64,000 bases of DNA from Ruminococcus sp. Its GTDB lineage: Bacteria > Bacillota > Clostridia > Oscillospirales > Ruminococcaceae. Positions 52,401 to 60,966 of the stretch are shown here, one piece after another. The notes under the pieces are model-generated. The model was not told where the DNA came from and ran no database searches. It saw nothing but the letters and a program-made list of their open reading frames with translations. Location: the NCBI GenBank assembly GCA_017525915.1, contig JAFXSC010000022.1, positions 372,001 to 436,000 of the forward strand, written 5' to 3'. Every line of letters begins with the position of its first letter. The first letter of the stretch is position 1. The position numbers and the translations under genes were made by a program.

Positions 52401-52631
52401 TTCTTCCGTACCGTCAGCAGAAGCGGTATTAAACGAAGCATAAGCCGGCTGGAGTGTGAGCTTGCCCTCATAGCTGCCGCTCGTTATCTGTGAAAAACGA
52501 AGCACCGGTTCAAGCTTCATTGGAGAGATCGAATCAGCCGTGACAGCCGTTGCCGGAAATGCCGCAAGGCAAGAACTTCCTATCGCAGCAGCGGCAGTGA
52601 CAGAGATGATGTTTTGTAGCAGCCTTTTCAT
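49479..52631 (-). CDS. Secreted papain-like (C1) protease with lectin-like domain and C-terminal dockerin
   Basis: A 1050-aa secreted protein with a signal peptide (1-30). The C1A peptidase domain (about 78-320) has Gln96, Cys102 in DQGFFNSCWTFS, the histidine in NHAVTIVGWDD and the asparagine in VKNSWGLDPFGDGYLWISYYD. A lectin-like beta domain of the kind that follows C1 peptidases in Clostridia spans about 340-460. Further beta-rich domains fill 570-960. A type I dockerin ends the protein: calcium loops DTDRSGKIDARDATLLLRH and DMTGNGIINATDATAVLIA. So it should be cell-surface or cellulosome-bound through a cohesin. GAGGAGG precedes the start. Confidence 0.9.
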   Translation of the reverse strand: MKRLLQNIISVTAAAAIGSSCLAAFPATAVTADSISPMKLEPVLRFSQITSGSYEGKLTLQPAYASFNTASADGTEELPESFDLRKQGRVSSVKDQGFFNSCWTFSSAASAESSVIDAVPDIDLSELHTAYYSYYDPFGENPDSVHDVMDRGGNSTLVVNMWSNWCGPVLDEKLPYSSYTDYEEAIRSGEHFNDHDYILENAYRFDYNEDRSDADAVNAKIKQLVFSGQAIDVSFQSDTELSNNIDHTTNSSRPPRFANHAVTIVGWDDHKSASLFRNVPEGDGAWLVKNSWGLDPFGDGYLWISYYDKSLCDFVAYDLTESDKHKYELRHDNYPPTQNLSSDCLYIANVYEAPCDMDIESVGTYILTPGTDYSISVYKDLSAPGDPVSGEPCSAAVGTAEVSGYLTFDADSRINVAKGEKFSVVIKLTCPEVSTITAAEGCYYAIDKKTGELHTLFGGCTPDALSSSSERGGSFCSEDGVTWEDVREGDCMFDEDEKVMLLETIKESLFKDLLPQDQQLSIQAEKSYKEYVDLFNSCDVYRMLGNFPIKVLCDDVGSVDFSHISGQVPADEKVSITSGSDAEILVSVNGGAYEPYTEPIAITRKMKISATSDRINFYEREFTPATVRLNALMYSEYEYKGYVPAALKEDGSYEITMPTYSGSVWLYPVTGAEISANSYGLEAYKMSEPIELKYGNNEISFYLTDGDNPPCEVKVNIIRNFVDVDLEYERVSFSWDCELYAPDGTKLEDGAEVGQYAGKKLTLITSEGTEEVQLPERAVMPQLTLDYVSETLGLIPNSQAELLRFRPLDASQDNYFHSAAERLIPGSRVTSGAVLEKAFRVIPGEKLELFIKGGNGFFPSEKVTYEIPEAPDAPRILPKTVRGEDGKLNIVSDRSYEVFVCSDSAVSEDYDIDYDAYTWGYDTKNRYVEHLSGYYSSCPEELLHVFRDGEWTFSAAADFGQEFWVRIPATATSFASKAKKFQCYEVGDTDRSGKIDARDATLLLRHCAALAEDEKGILPEEWSYTADMTGNGIINATDATAVLIAAADAA

Positions 52632-52676
52632 ATTAGCCTCCTCAGAGCCTTAACTGCAAACGGCTCTATATACATA

Positions 52677-52699
52677 TGCCGCAGTACAAAACTGCGGCA
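52677..52699 (-). promoter_or_regulatory. Hairpin between nspC and the protease gene
   Basis: 9-bp stem TGCCGCAGT/ACTGCGGCA with a 5-base loop and no U run, followed by a second AGAGCC/GGCTCT hairpin. It could attenuate read-through from the polyamine genes into the protease gene. Confidence 0.5.
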
Positions 52700-52721
52700 C
52701 TTTATTATTCTCCGCGCAGCG

Positions 52722-53861
52722 TCACAGCCTGCTGCGGAAATCCTCATACCCGAAACCGGCAAGAAGTTCTGTGCTGCCGTCCTCGTTCAGAAGATAGATG
52801 TCAGGCAGCGGCATACCGTTGAAGGTATTGTTCTTGACCATAGAGTATATCGCCATATCGCCGAAAACGAGCCTGTCACCAATAATCAGCGGCGCATCGA
52901 AGGAGTATTCCCCTATAACATCGCCTGCGAGACAGGTCTGCGAACCGAGCCGGCAGCTGTATGGCTTCTCCCCGGTTTTCCCGGAACCCATAAGCGGCGG
53001 ACGGTAGGGCATTTCCAGCACATCCGGCATATGACAGGCTGCAGAGGTATCGAGTATGGCAATCGGCATATCGTTCTCTGTAAGGTCGAGCACCTCTGTC
53101 AGCAGATATCCGGCATTGAGAGCAACAGCCTCGCCGGGTTCAAGGTATACCTCCAGACCGTACTTCTCCTGCATATGGCGTATGCAGCGTTCAAGCCGCG
53201 GTATATCGTAATCAGAACGGGTGATGTGATGACCGCCGCCGAAGTTTATCCACTCCATAGCCGGCAGTATATCACCGAATTTTTCCTCGACAGCATCAAG
53301 TGTGCGTTCGAGGTCGTCCGAATTCTGCTCACACAGTGTGTGGAAGTGCAGACCGCTCACACCCCTGAGATCGTCCGGCTGGAAATTCCTCCGGGTTATG
53401 CCGAGCCTTGACTTTTGCGAGCAGGGGTCATATATCTCATGTCCTTCCTGCGTGGAAAACTCGGGATTTATGCGAAGACCTATCTTTTTTCCGGCTGTAA
53501 GCACACGGTCACGGTACTTATCGAGCTGAGTGAAGGAATTGAAGATGATATGGCCGCAGTAATCGATGATCTCGTCGATCTCGCTTTCACGGTAGGCGGC
53601 GGAGAACACATGATTCTCCTTTCCCATTTCCTCATAGCCCAGTCTTGCCTCGAACAGTCCGCTGCACGCAGTTCCGGCAAGGTACTCCCCTATCACCGGA
53701 TAAAGATGATAGCAGGAGAAAGCCTTCTGTGCAAGTAATATCTTAGCGCCGGTACGTTCCTGCACGCCCTTCAGTATCTCCAGATTGCTCCGGAGCTTAG
53801 CCATGTCGATGACATAGCACGGAGTAGGCAGAGCCGCAGTTTTTTCAAGTATGCCGTTCAC
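52722..53861 (-). CDS. nspC: Carboxynorspermidine/carboxyspermidine decarboxylase NspC
   Basis: A 379-aa PLP enzyme of the alanine racemase fold (group IV decarboxylases) that decarboxylates carboxyspermidine or carboxynorspermidine to the polyamine. PLP lysine is Lys46 in ILLAQKAFS, the glycine-rich WINFGGGHHITR and the C-terminal SAACHMPDVLEMPYRPP are diagnostic of CANSDC. Its partner dehydrogenase is two genes upstream. Overlaps the YbjQ gene by 4 bases. Confidence 0.94.
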   Translation of the reverse strand: MNGILEKTAALPTPCYVIDMAKLRSNLEILKGVQERTGAKILLAQKAFSCYHLYPVIGEYLAGTACSGLFEARLGYEEMGKENHVFSAAYRESEIDEIIDYCGHIIFNSFTQLDKYRDRVLTAGKKIGLRINPEFSTQEGHEIYDPCSQKSRLGITRRNFQPDDLRGVSGLHFHTLCEQNSDDLERTLDAVEEKFGDILPAMEWINFGGGHHITRSDYDIPRLERCIRHMQEKYGLEVYLEPGEAVALNAGYLLTEVLDLTENDMPIAILDTSAACHMPDVLEMPYRPPLMGSGKTGEKPYSCRLGSQTCLAGDVIGEYSFDAPLIIGDRLVFGDMAIYSMVKNNTFNGMPLPDIYLLNEDGSTELLAGFGYEDFRSRL

Positions 53862-54172
53862 TGTACGAACCTTACGGCAGTACCGTAAGCAACTACCTCA
53901 GCCGCCCCCTGTGCGACCTCTGATGACATATATTCAAAGCCAACGATAGCATCAGCCCCCATTGACTGTGCCTGTGCGATCATACGGTCTCTGGCGATCC
54001 TGCGAGCTTCGTTCATCATTTCTGTGTATCCCTTGAGCTCACCGCCGACAAGGTTTTTAAGTCCGGCCATAAAGTCTCTGCCGACATTCTTAGTCTGAAC
54101 AGTAGCACCTTCAGCGATGCCGAGTATCTCAAAATTTCTTCCGGGGATCATATTTGTTGTTGTAATTATCAT
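53858..54172 (-). CDS. YbjQ-family (UPF0145) protein
   Basis: A 104-aa protein of the YbjQ/UPF0145 family, with ITTTNMIPGRNFEILGIAEGATV at the start and ARDRMIAQAQSMGADAIVGFEY in the middle. Family members form pentameric shells; their function is unknown. Between the two carboxyspermidine genes and overlapping nspC. Confidence 0.93.
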   Translation of the reverse strand: MIITTTNMIPGRNFEILGIAEGATVQTKNVGRDFMAGLKNLVGGELKGYTEMMNEARRIARDRMIAQAQSMGADAIVGFEYMSSEVAQGAAEVVAYGTAVRFVQ

Positions 54173-54195
54173 TTTTCATCACCATACCTTTTCTA

Positions 54196-55398
54196 TTAGT
54201 CAACGAGTACCGGATTGAAGTCTTCCTCCCACGGAAGTCCCCACTTGTTGAGAGCTTCCATGAACGGATCGGGATCGAATTCCTCAATGTTGTATACGCC
54301 GGCTTTTTTCCATGTGCCGGTCATTATCATCATTGCGCCTATCATTGCAGGAACACCGGTAGTATAGGAAATAGCCTGCGAGCCGACTTCCTTGTAGCAC
54401 TCCTGATGATCGCATATATTATATAAGTAGTAATTCTTGTCCTTGCCGTCCTTCTTGCCGCGGAAGATGCAGCCGATGTTGGTCTTGCCGACTGTTCTCG
54501 GGCCGAGCGATGCAGGATCAGGGAGCACTGCCTTGAGGAACTGGAGCGGTACAATCTCCCTGCCCTCATACATGATAGGCTCGATAGAGGTCATGCCTAC
54601 ATTTTCAAGACATTTTAAATGTGTAAGGTAGCTCTGACCGAATGTCATGAAGAAGCGTATGCGCTTAATGCCCTTGATGTTGAGAGCGAGTGATTCAAGC
54701 TCTTCATGGTGGAGAAGATACATATCCTTCTCGCCTACACCCTTGAAGTTGTAGACGCGCTTTATCTCCATAGGCTCAGTCTCTACCCACTTGCCGTCCT
54801 CGATGTAGCTGCCCTTTGCGGACACCTCGCGGATATTTATCTCGGGGTTGAAGTTGGTTGCGAACGGGTAGCCGTGGTCGCCGCCGTTGCAGTCGAGAAT
54901 ATCTATATAGTTTATCTCATCGAACTGGTGCTTCATGGCATAGGCGGAGTAAACGCCTGTTACGCCGGGGTCGAAGCCGCTTCCGAGAAGGGCTGTAATG
55001 CCTGCCTTCTCAAATCTCTCGCGGTATGCCCACTGCCACTTGTATTCAAACTTTGCGGTATCAAGAGGCTCATAGTTGGCTGTATCGACATAATGGGTCT
55101 TGGTTGCAAGACAAGCGTCCATGATCGTAAGGTCCTGATAAGGCAGGGCAAGATTGAGCACAACGTCAGGCTTGTAGCTGTTGATAAGAGCAACGAGTTC
55201 GTCAACATTGTCAGCATTGACCTGTGCAGTTTCGATAACTGTCTTTGTTGTAGGCTGAAGCTTTTCCTTGAGCGCGTCACACTTTGACTTTGTGCGGCTC
55301 GCTATCATTATGCCCTCAAATACCTCGCTGTTCTGGCAGCACTTGTGGATCGCAACGGAAGCAACGCCTCCGCAGCCGATGATCATACATTTTCCCAT
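54196..55398 (-). CDS. Carboxynorspermidine/carboxyspermidine synthase (dehydrogenase)
   Basis: A 400-aa enzyme of the saccharopine-dehydrogenase fold, joining putrescine (or diaminopropane) with aspartate semialdehyde and NADPH. The Rossmann loop IIGCGGVASVAIHKC begins the protein, and GSGFDPGVTGVYSAYA plus CNGGDHGYPFATNFNPEINIREV distinguish carboxynorspermidine synthase from lysine-forming enzymes. Full length. It starts the second spermidine route in this cluster. Confidence 0.93.
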   Translation of the reverse strand: MGKCMIIGCGGVASVAIHKCCQNSEVFEGIMIASRTKSKCDALKEKLQPTTKTVIETAQVNADNVDELVALINSYKPDVVLNLALPYQDLTIMDACLATKTHYVDTANYEPLDTAKFEYKWQWAYRERFEKAGITALLGSGFDPGVTGVYSAYAMKHQFDEINYIDILDCNGGDHGYPFATNFNPEINIREVSAKGSYIEDGKWVETEPMEIKRVYNFKGVGEKDMYLLHHEELESLALNIKGIKRIRFFMTFGQSYLTHLKCLENVGMTSIEPIMYEGREIVPLQFLKAVLPDPASLGPRTVGKTNIGCIFRGKKDGKDKNYYLYNICDHQECYKEVGSQAISYTTGVPAMIGAMMIMTGTWKKAGVYNIEEFDPDPFMEALNKWGLPWEEDFNPVLVD

Positions 55399-55413
55399 TG
55401 AAATAAAACCTCC

Positions 55414-55962
55414 TTATAAATTATATGCATCTTTTTTCTTGTAGCAGATGAATATTACAACACCGGCAAATACTGCCGAAGTTATTGCAAGCAAAGTGAA
55501 AAGTCTCGCGTACATTCCGTCCGTCACACTCTCGGCGCGGGCAGTTTCGAGGATATCGCCCTCTTCAACGTCCGACGACTTCATGATCTCGTTATACCGT
55601 GTGTCCCAGTGCTTCAGATAGGCAACACTTACCATATCTCCTATTTCATCGTCCGCACTTCGCGGGATATAGAACGATCTCGTCTGTCCGCCGGCGAATG
55701 TCACATCGACCTTGCACACGCGGTAGAGATCAAGAAGAGTAAGCGAATTGCAGTTCGTACCGTTGAGCGTTTTGAAGCTCTTTATCGGCACCTGAACAAC
55801 TGTATAGCTTTCCGGGGTGCTCTTGTAGTCCTCGTAATCGCGGTTCACCCAGTCCTTGCCGAGCTGACTGTTAGCATAAGCGAAAACTCCGCTAATTATC
55901 ATAATCAGGACAGCTCCGATGAACAGTCCCTTCTCTAATTTTGTCTTTAATATTTTACCCAT
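55414..55962 (-). CDS. Unrecognised membrane protein in the polyamine cluster
   Basis: A 182-aa protein with helices near residues 12-30 and 150-175 and an extracytoplasmic domain of about 115 residues between them. I do not recognise a family. The layout resembles the DUF3592 protein encoded just upstream, of which it may be a divergent relative. It is 12-15 bases from its neighbours, so it belongs to the polyamine operon. Confidence 0.7.
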   Translation of the reverse strand: MGKILKTKLEKGLFIGAVLIMIISGVFAYANSQLGKDWVNRDYEDYKSTPESYTVVQVPIKSFKTLNGTNCNSLTLLDLYRVCKVDVTFAGGQTRSFYIPRSADDEIGDMVSVAYLKHWDTRYNEIMKSSDVEEGDILETARAESVTDGMYARLFTLLAITSAVFAGVVIFICYKKKDAYNL

Positions 55963-55974
55963 ATCGTTTCTCGC

Positions 55975-56544
55975 TTAGTCATAGCGGCTGTCTTCATCTT
56001 CATACCTGTTGTATTCAGCAACGGAACTGATATAATCACCGTCCAAAGCTCCGTCAGAACGTTCATTGCTGACATATACCAGTTCTTCTCCGCTTCCGGC
56101 TTCACGCCTTCCTCTCGCAATTGCGATCGCCAGCGGTATGAACAGTCCGAGTGCAGCAAAAACAAAGCCTAATATCGTGAATACCAGCGAAACCGTTCTA
56201 GTCGTTTTATCGTCAGGAACGAAGAACACCTTCGGATCATCAGGGTCTATGTACATTTCGACCTTCTCACCGACACTGAACTGCGGCGGATATGAACCGG
56301 AGCTGCTTCTGATCCGGTATTGCTGACCCTTGTATGTATAGCTGTAAACAGGATAGACTGCTTTGCTGTCCGAATCTCTGCTGCGTACATTTTCGCATAC
56401 AGTAGCCGTCAGCTTGTATGTGCAGCGCTTTTCCCTGTTTTTCCTCACAACGCCCAGTATCATCCCCACAGCTGCAAATATCGCTCCGAAGAGTATGACT
56501 GCTGCCGAGACAATGGCAAGTACCTTATTGTATTTTATCTTCAT
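55975..56544 (-). CDS. DUF3592-family membrane protein
   Basis: A 189-aa protein with two helices (about residues 8-32 and 118-145) around an extracytoplasmic domain with YPVYSYTYKGQQYRIRSSSG and VEMYIDPDDPKVFF, the pattern of DUF3592. Function unknown. It overlaps speB by 4 bases. Confidence 0.82.
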   Translation of the reverse strand: MKIKYNKVLAIVSAAVILFGAIFAAVGMILGVVRKNREKRCTYKLTATVCENVRSRDSDSKAVYPVYSYTYKGQQYRIRSSSGSYPPQFSVGEKVEMYIDPDDPKVFFVPDDKTTRTVSLVFTILGFVFAALGLFIPLAIAIARGRREAGSGEELVYVSNERSDGALDGDYISSVAEYNRYEDEDSRYD

Positions 56545-57392
56545 GACATTGCAAGCAGCATCTCACGAATGACCTTGCAGGCAACCGCGGTCGATACTCC
56601 ACTCTGGTCGTAGACGGGGCTGAGCTCGTTGACATCGCAGCCGACTATGTTCAGCTCGCTGCAAACGAGAGTGAGTGCCCTTCTGAGCTGGTCGAATGTA
56701 ACTCCTCCGGCTTCGGGTGTGCCTGTGCCGGGGAATACCGACGGGTCAAGGACATCAAGGTCGATCGTGAAGTAAACGTTCTTCCCCTTCAGCCTTGCAA
56801 CAACGTCTTCAAGTCCTTCAAAGCCGAACCTGTGCATCTCGGTATGCTCATCTGCAAAGCGGAACTCGTCCCTATCGCCGCTCCTGATGCCGAACTGGAA
56901 GATATGACCGTCACCGACGCGTTCCCAGCAACGGCGCAGGACGCAGGCGTGAGAGAGCTGCTGACCGAGGTAGTCGTCCCTGAGGTCGGCATGGGCATCA
57001 AAGTGTACGATATAAAGGTCATCGTATCTGTCCTTTACTGCCATGACAGAGCCGAGAGTTACAAGGTGCTCGCCGCCTATCATGAACGGTATCTTTCCGT
57101 CGGATAGTATCGCGCCCGCACGGATCGCAATATCCGCGACTGCTCTGCTCGTACTGCCGAACGGAAGCTCAATGTCTCCGCTGTCGAAATATGAATAGTC
57201 CAGCATATCCTTGTCCTGATAGGGACTGTAAGTCTCAATGCCGAAGCTCTCGTTCCTTATCGCGGAAGGACCGAAGCGCGTTCCCGGACGGAAACTTGTA
57301 GTGCCGTCGAAGCCGGCACCGAAAAGAACGATCTTAGCGTCCGCATACTCGCTGTCACAGGCGATGAAGGTCTGTATATTCTTATTCAACAT
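56541..57392 (-). CDS. speB: Agmatinase SpeB
   Basis: A 283-aa ureohydrolase that hydrolyses agmatine to putrescine and urea. Binuclear manganese ligands are in IGGEHLVTLG, the VHFDAHADLRDDYLG block and TIDLDVLDPSVFPGTGTPEAGG. Start at ATG 57392 with GGAGGAG 10 bases upstream; it overlaps speE by 10 bases. Agmatine rather than arginine is the expected substrate because a decarboxylase lies in the same operon. Confidence 0.95.
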   Translation of the reverse strand: MLNKNIQTFIACDSEYADAKIVLFGAGFDGTTSFRPGTRFGPSAIRNESFGIETYSPYQDKDMLDYSYFDSGDIELPFGSTSRAVADIAIRAGAILSDGKIPFMIGGEHLVTLGSVMAVKDRYDDLYIVHFDAHADLRDDYLGQQLSHACVLRRCWERVGDGHIFQFGIRSGDRDEFRFADEHTEMHRFGFEGLEDVVARLKGKNVYFTIDLDVLDPSVFPGTGTPEAGGVTFDQLRRALTLVCSELNIVGCDVNELSPVYDQSGVSTAVACKVIREMLLAMS

Positions 57393-58233
57393 CTTTGAGA
57401 AGCTCCTCCACATAGTTCGGCAGCGCGAATGAACCGACGTGCAGCCTTGAATTATAGTATTTTGTCTTTATCCCGAGCATATTCCATTTTGAACCGCTGT
57501 AATCGTTGGTCGGGTGATACTTCTTTGAAGCAAAGCCGAACAGCCAGTGCCCCGAGGGATATGTCGGGATATGTGCCTGATATACCTTGCTTATCGGGAA
57601 GCTCTGGACTATCCTCTTGTGCGAGCGCTGCATAGCCGCAGCGTCCTCAGTGTAGAACGGACTTTCGTGCTGATTGACCATTATGCCGTCTTCATGCAGG
57701 GCATTGAAGCAGCTTCCATAGAATTCCTTGGTGAAAAGTCCCTCTCCCGGTCCGAACGGGTCGGTCGAATCAACTATTATCACATCGTATTTGTCTGTGC
57801 AGCGGCGTATGAACTTCACGCCGTCCTCATAGTAAACGTGTACCCTCGGATCATCGAACCGACAGGCTGTTGTCGGCAGATACTGCTTGCATACCTCAAC
57901 GACAAGCTCGTCTATCTCAACGAGGTCTATATTCTCAACAGAACTGTACCTTGTAAGCTCGCGGACGACTCCGCCGTCGCCTGCACCGATAACGAGGATA
58001 TTCTTCGGGTCAGGGTGTACAGCCATAGGTACATGAGTTATCATCTCGTGGTAGATGAATTCGTCCTTTTCTGTCAGCATCATGTAGCCGTCAAGCGTGA
58101 GAAAGCGTCCGAACTCCTTGGAATCAAAAACGTCAATACGCTGGAATTCACTGTTGCCGCTGTAAAGCTGATGATCTACCTTTATTGAAAATTTAACATT
58201 GGGAGTATGACGCTCCGTAAACCAAAGTTCCAT
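57382..58233 (-). CDS. speE: Spermidine synthase SpeE
   Basis: A 283-aa aminopropyltransferase that transfers the aminopropyl group of decarboxylated SAM to putrescine. The N-terminal beta domain is followed by VIGAGDGGVVRELTRY and VDSTDPFGPGEGLFTKEFY, the SAM and catalytic signatures. It overlaps speB, as usual for coordinated production. Confidence 0.96.
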   Translation of the reverse strand: MELWFTERHTPNVKFSIKVDHQLYSGNSEFQRIDVFDSKEFGRFLTLDGYMMLTEKDEFIYHEMITHVPMAVHPDPKNILVIGAGDGGVVRELTRYSSVENIDLVEIDELVVEVCKQYLPTTACRFDDPRVHVYYEDGVKFIRRCTDKYDVIIVDSTDPFGPGEGLFTKEFYGSCFNALHEDGIMVNQHESPFYTEDAAAMQRSHKRIVQSFPISKVYQAHIPTYPSGHWLFGFASKKYHPTNDYSGSKWNMLGIKTKYYNSRLHVGSFALPNYVEELLKDVE

Positions 58234-58248
58234 ATTTTCCTCCGTTTC

Positions 58249-58743
58249 TTATTCATCTTCCCTGTCTCCGGCATGAGGCGGAGGTCCGCTCGGCACCTCG
58301 CCCTTCATAGCTATTTTTAGGTATACAGGCGTGAGCAGGAAAGCGAGAATGAAGCCTACGACAAGACCTATTCCCAGCGAGGTGAGCAATGCCGGCAGGA
58401 AATTCATCTCAACATCGTGCTTCTTTGACATCATATAGGCGTATGAAACCATTGACAATGTCATAACAGGCGTGAAGATAAAGTCCATTACAAGGCTTTC
58501 AAGTACCCTTGCACCTGTCGAGCCCCTTTCAAGTCCGCACCTGCTGCTCGCACCCTTCGCAATGCTACCGACCGGTACAAAGAAGCCTATCACAAGGCTT
58601 ATGGCCACACTTATGAGAAAGCTTATGAGAAAACCGGGAACAGAAAAATGCCCCGACATCAGGTTGCCTATGAGCGACATACAGAAACTCATAGTAATCC
58701 CCATCATCACCGACATCTTTCTTCCGACTCTTTTCATATTCAT
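58249..58743 (-). CDS. Four-helix membrane protein of unknown function
   Basis: A 164-aa protein with predicted helices at about 11-31, 36-58, 88-107 and 118-142 and an acidic/histidine C-terminal tail. I do not recognise a family with confidence. It is in the polyamine operon between speA and speE, 13-15 bases from each; transport of polyamines is possible but not shown. Confidence 0.7.
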   Translation of the reverse strand: MNMKRVGRKMSVMMGITMSFCMSLIGNLMSGHFSVPGFLISFLISVAISLVIGFFVPVGSIAKGASSRCGLERGSTGARVLESLVMDFIFTPVMTLSMVSYAYMMSKKHDVEMNFLPALLTSLGIGLVVGFILAFLLTPVYLKIAMKGEVPSGPPPHAGDREDE

Positions 58744-58755
58744 AATAAAAACTCC

Positions 58756-60209
58756 TTAAATCAGTACATTCAGTCTCTCTATGTTTATGTCCTCAGTACC
58801 CGTCATCTGACAGCCCTTTTCCTTGGCATATTTGATATACTCTATTATCTCCGGTGTTATCAGCTCGCCGGGAGCGAGTATCGGTATTCCGGGAGGATAG
58901 CACATAACGAACTCAGTGCAGACATTTCCGGCAGCCTCGTCGAGCGGGAGCGAACGCTTCTCCGCGTAGAATGCCTTTCGCGGAGTTTCCGCAACTATCG
59001 GGTTGATATACTCCTGAGTGAGCATACCAGCACCGGACTTACCGAATCTGCGTTTTATCTCTGCCATTGCACTTATAAGTCGCTCTATATCGCGCTTGCG
59101 GTCACCTACCGAGACATATGCAAGGATATTGCCTATATCACCGAATTCGATCTGTATATCATACTCGTCCCTGAGAAGGTCATACACCTCGATGCCTGCA
59201 AGACCAAGCGGAAGTGTGTGTACGGAGAGCTTTGACACATCAAAATCGAATATACTGTCGCCGTTAATAAGCTCGCGCGAAAAAGCGTAATATCCGCCGA
59301 TAGCATTTATCTCCTCACGGGCGTACTCTGCCATTTCAACGGTCTTTGCGAATATCTCCCTGCCGCTGAGGGCAAGCCTCTTGCGCGAGATGTCCAGACT
59401 TGAAAGCAGCAGATACGAAGCACTGGTGGTCTGGGTGAGGTTGACTATCTGGCGCATATAGTCCGAATTGATAGCCTTTCCCATGAGCAGGAAAGAGCTC
59501 TGTGTAAGGCTTCCGCCGGACTTGTGCATACTTGCGGAGGCTATATCCGCTCCGGCAGCCATTGCCGATACCGGAAAGCCCTCTCCGAAGTAGAAATGTG
59601 TGCCGTGCGCTTCGTCCACAAGAACGAGCATACCGTGAGCGTGAGCGAGCTCAGTAATGCGTCTGAGGTCGGAACAGATACCGTAATATGTGGGATTGTT
59701 GACCATTATCGCCTTGGCATCAGGGTTTTCCTTTATAGCCTGCTCGACCTGTGCAACGGACATTCCAAGGGCTATACCCAGCTGATGATTGACGTCCGGA
59801 TTGACGTATACCGGCACAGCGCCGGTGAGGATTATCGCATTTATAGCGCTCCTGTGAACGTTTCGCGGCATGATTATCTTGTCGCCTTCCTTGCAGGCGT
59901 ACATTACATACTCTGTACCGCTGATGTTGTACCTCCGACCATGAAGAAGGCGTTTTCCGCACCGAAGGCCTGTGCCGCAAGCTCCTCCGCGTCCTTGATG
60001 ACGGATACGGGGTGGCAGAGGTTGTCCAGAGGCTTCATGGAATTGACGTCAACGTTCATGCAGTCTTCGCCGAGGAACTCCGTAAGCTCCATATTTCCCC
60101 TGCCGCGCTTATGGCCGGGAACATCGAACGGAACTATCCTCATTCTGCGGAACCGCCGCAGAGCCTCATATATCGGGGCATCGACCTGTGTAAGCTCAGT
60201 CATTGCCAT
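58756..60209 (-). pseudogene. speA: Arginine decarboxylase-like gene speA, split by a frameshift
   Basis: A group III PLP decarboxylase of the Orn/Lys/Arg family (about 485 aa if joined, like Bacillus SpeA), probably decarboxylating arginine to agmatine since speB follows. The first part, 60209-59904 (101 aa, [18 protein letters not shown]), ends VGGTTSAVQSM and a TAA. The second part, 59904-58756 (382 aa), resumes at MYACKEGDKIIMPRN and carries the PLP lysine in SMHKSGGSLTQSS. Homologues run through this point, usually as SM-x-MY, so one G seems to be missing near 59906. The TAATG overlap could allow reinitiation; a sequencing error is also possible. The start overlaps speD by 14 bases. Confidence 0.85.
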
Positions 60210-60966
60210 ACACGTTCCTTCCGCTGAATATTTCTATCATCTCTCGCCTGAGAGCATTTGTGATATCGAGCCTGCTCCTCGGCGGAAGCTCATGGACATC
60301 GGTATTGAACAGATAATTCTGGAGGACGATATCCTTTATGAGCATCTTGGTATGGAACATATTCGCCTGATATACGTTGATATCAACAGCGTCGTACTTA
60401 TCGAGAATAGACTCGTGTATATAATTCTGTATCGAAGTAATATCGTGGTCGATAAAGAGCTTTCCGCCGCCGATATCGCGCGTGAATCCGCGCACGCGGT
60501 AATCCATCGTTATGATATCCGAATCGAAGCTTCCTATTAAATAGTCAAGTGCCGTGAGAGGAGTTATCTTACCGCAAGTGGCAACGTCGATATCCACGCG
60601 GAATGTGGCGATGCTTGTATCCGGATGGTATTCCGGATAGGTATGCACTGTTACATGGCTCTTGTCAAGGTGGGCAACAGTCTCGCTGCCGCCTGCCGGT
60701 ATCATGGTATCATCGGCGATAAGGAAGGTCGCGGAAGCGCCCTGCGGGTCGTAGTCCTGCCTTGAAACACTGAGCACCTGAGCTCCGATCATCTCGGTAA
60801 GGTGCGTCATGATATCTGTTATACGCTCGGAGTTGTACTGCTCGTCAACATAAGCGATATACTCTTGCTGAGCCTTCGGGGTCTTGGCGTAACAGACGTC
60901 GTAGATATTGAAGCTCAGGGACTTTGTTAGATTATTGAAGCCGTAAAGCTTGAGTTTATTTTCCAT
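60196..60966 (-). CDS. speD: S-adenosylmethionine decarboxylase SpeD
   Basis: SpeD (256 aa, the longer Escherichia coli-type) makes decarboxylated SAM for SpeE. It is a pyruvoyl enzyme that cleaves itself before a serine; Ser103 in [13 protein letters not shown] is the expected site. The start is the ATG at 60966 with GAGGTG upstream. First gene of the polyamine operon, 15 bases after the terminator at 60981-61012. Confidence 0.94.
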   Translation of the reverse strand: MENKLKLYGFNNLTKSLSFNIYDVCYAKTPKAQQEYIAYVDEQYNSERITDIMTHLTEMIGAQVLSVSRQDYDPQGASATFLIADDTMIPAGGSETVAHLDKSHVTVHTYPEYHPDTSIATFRVDIDVATCGKITPLTALDYLIGSFDSDIITMDYRVRGFTRDIGGGKLFIDHDITSIQNYIHESILDKYDAVDINVYQANMFHTKMLIKDIVLQNYLFNTDVHELPPRSRLDITNALRREMIEIFSGRNVYGND

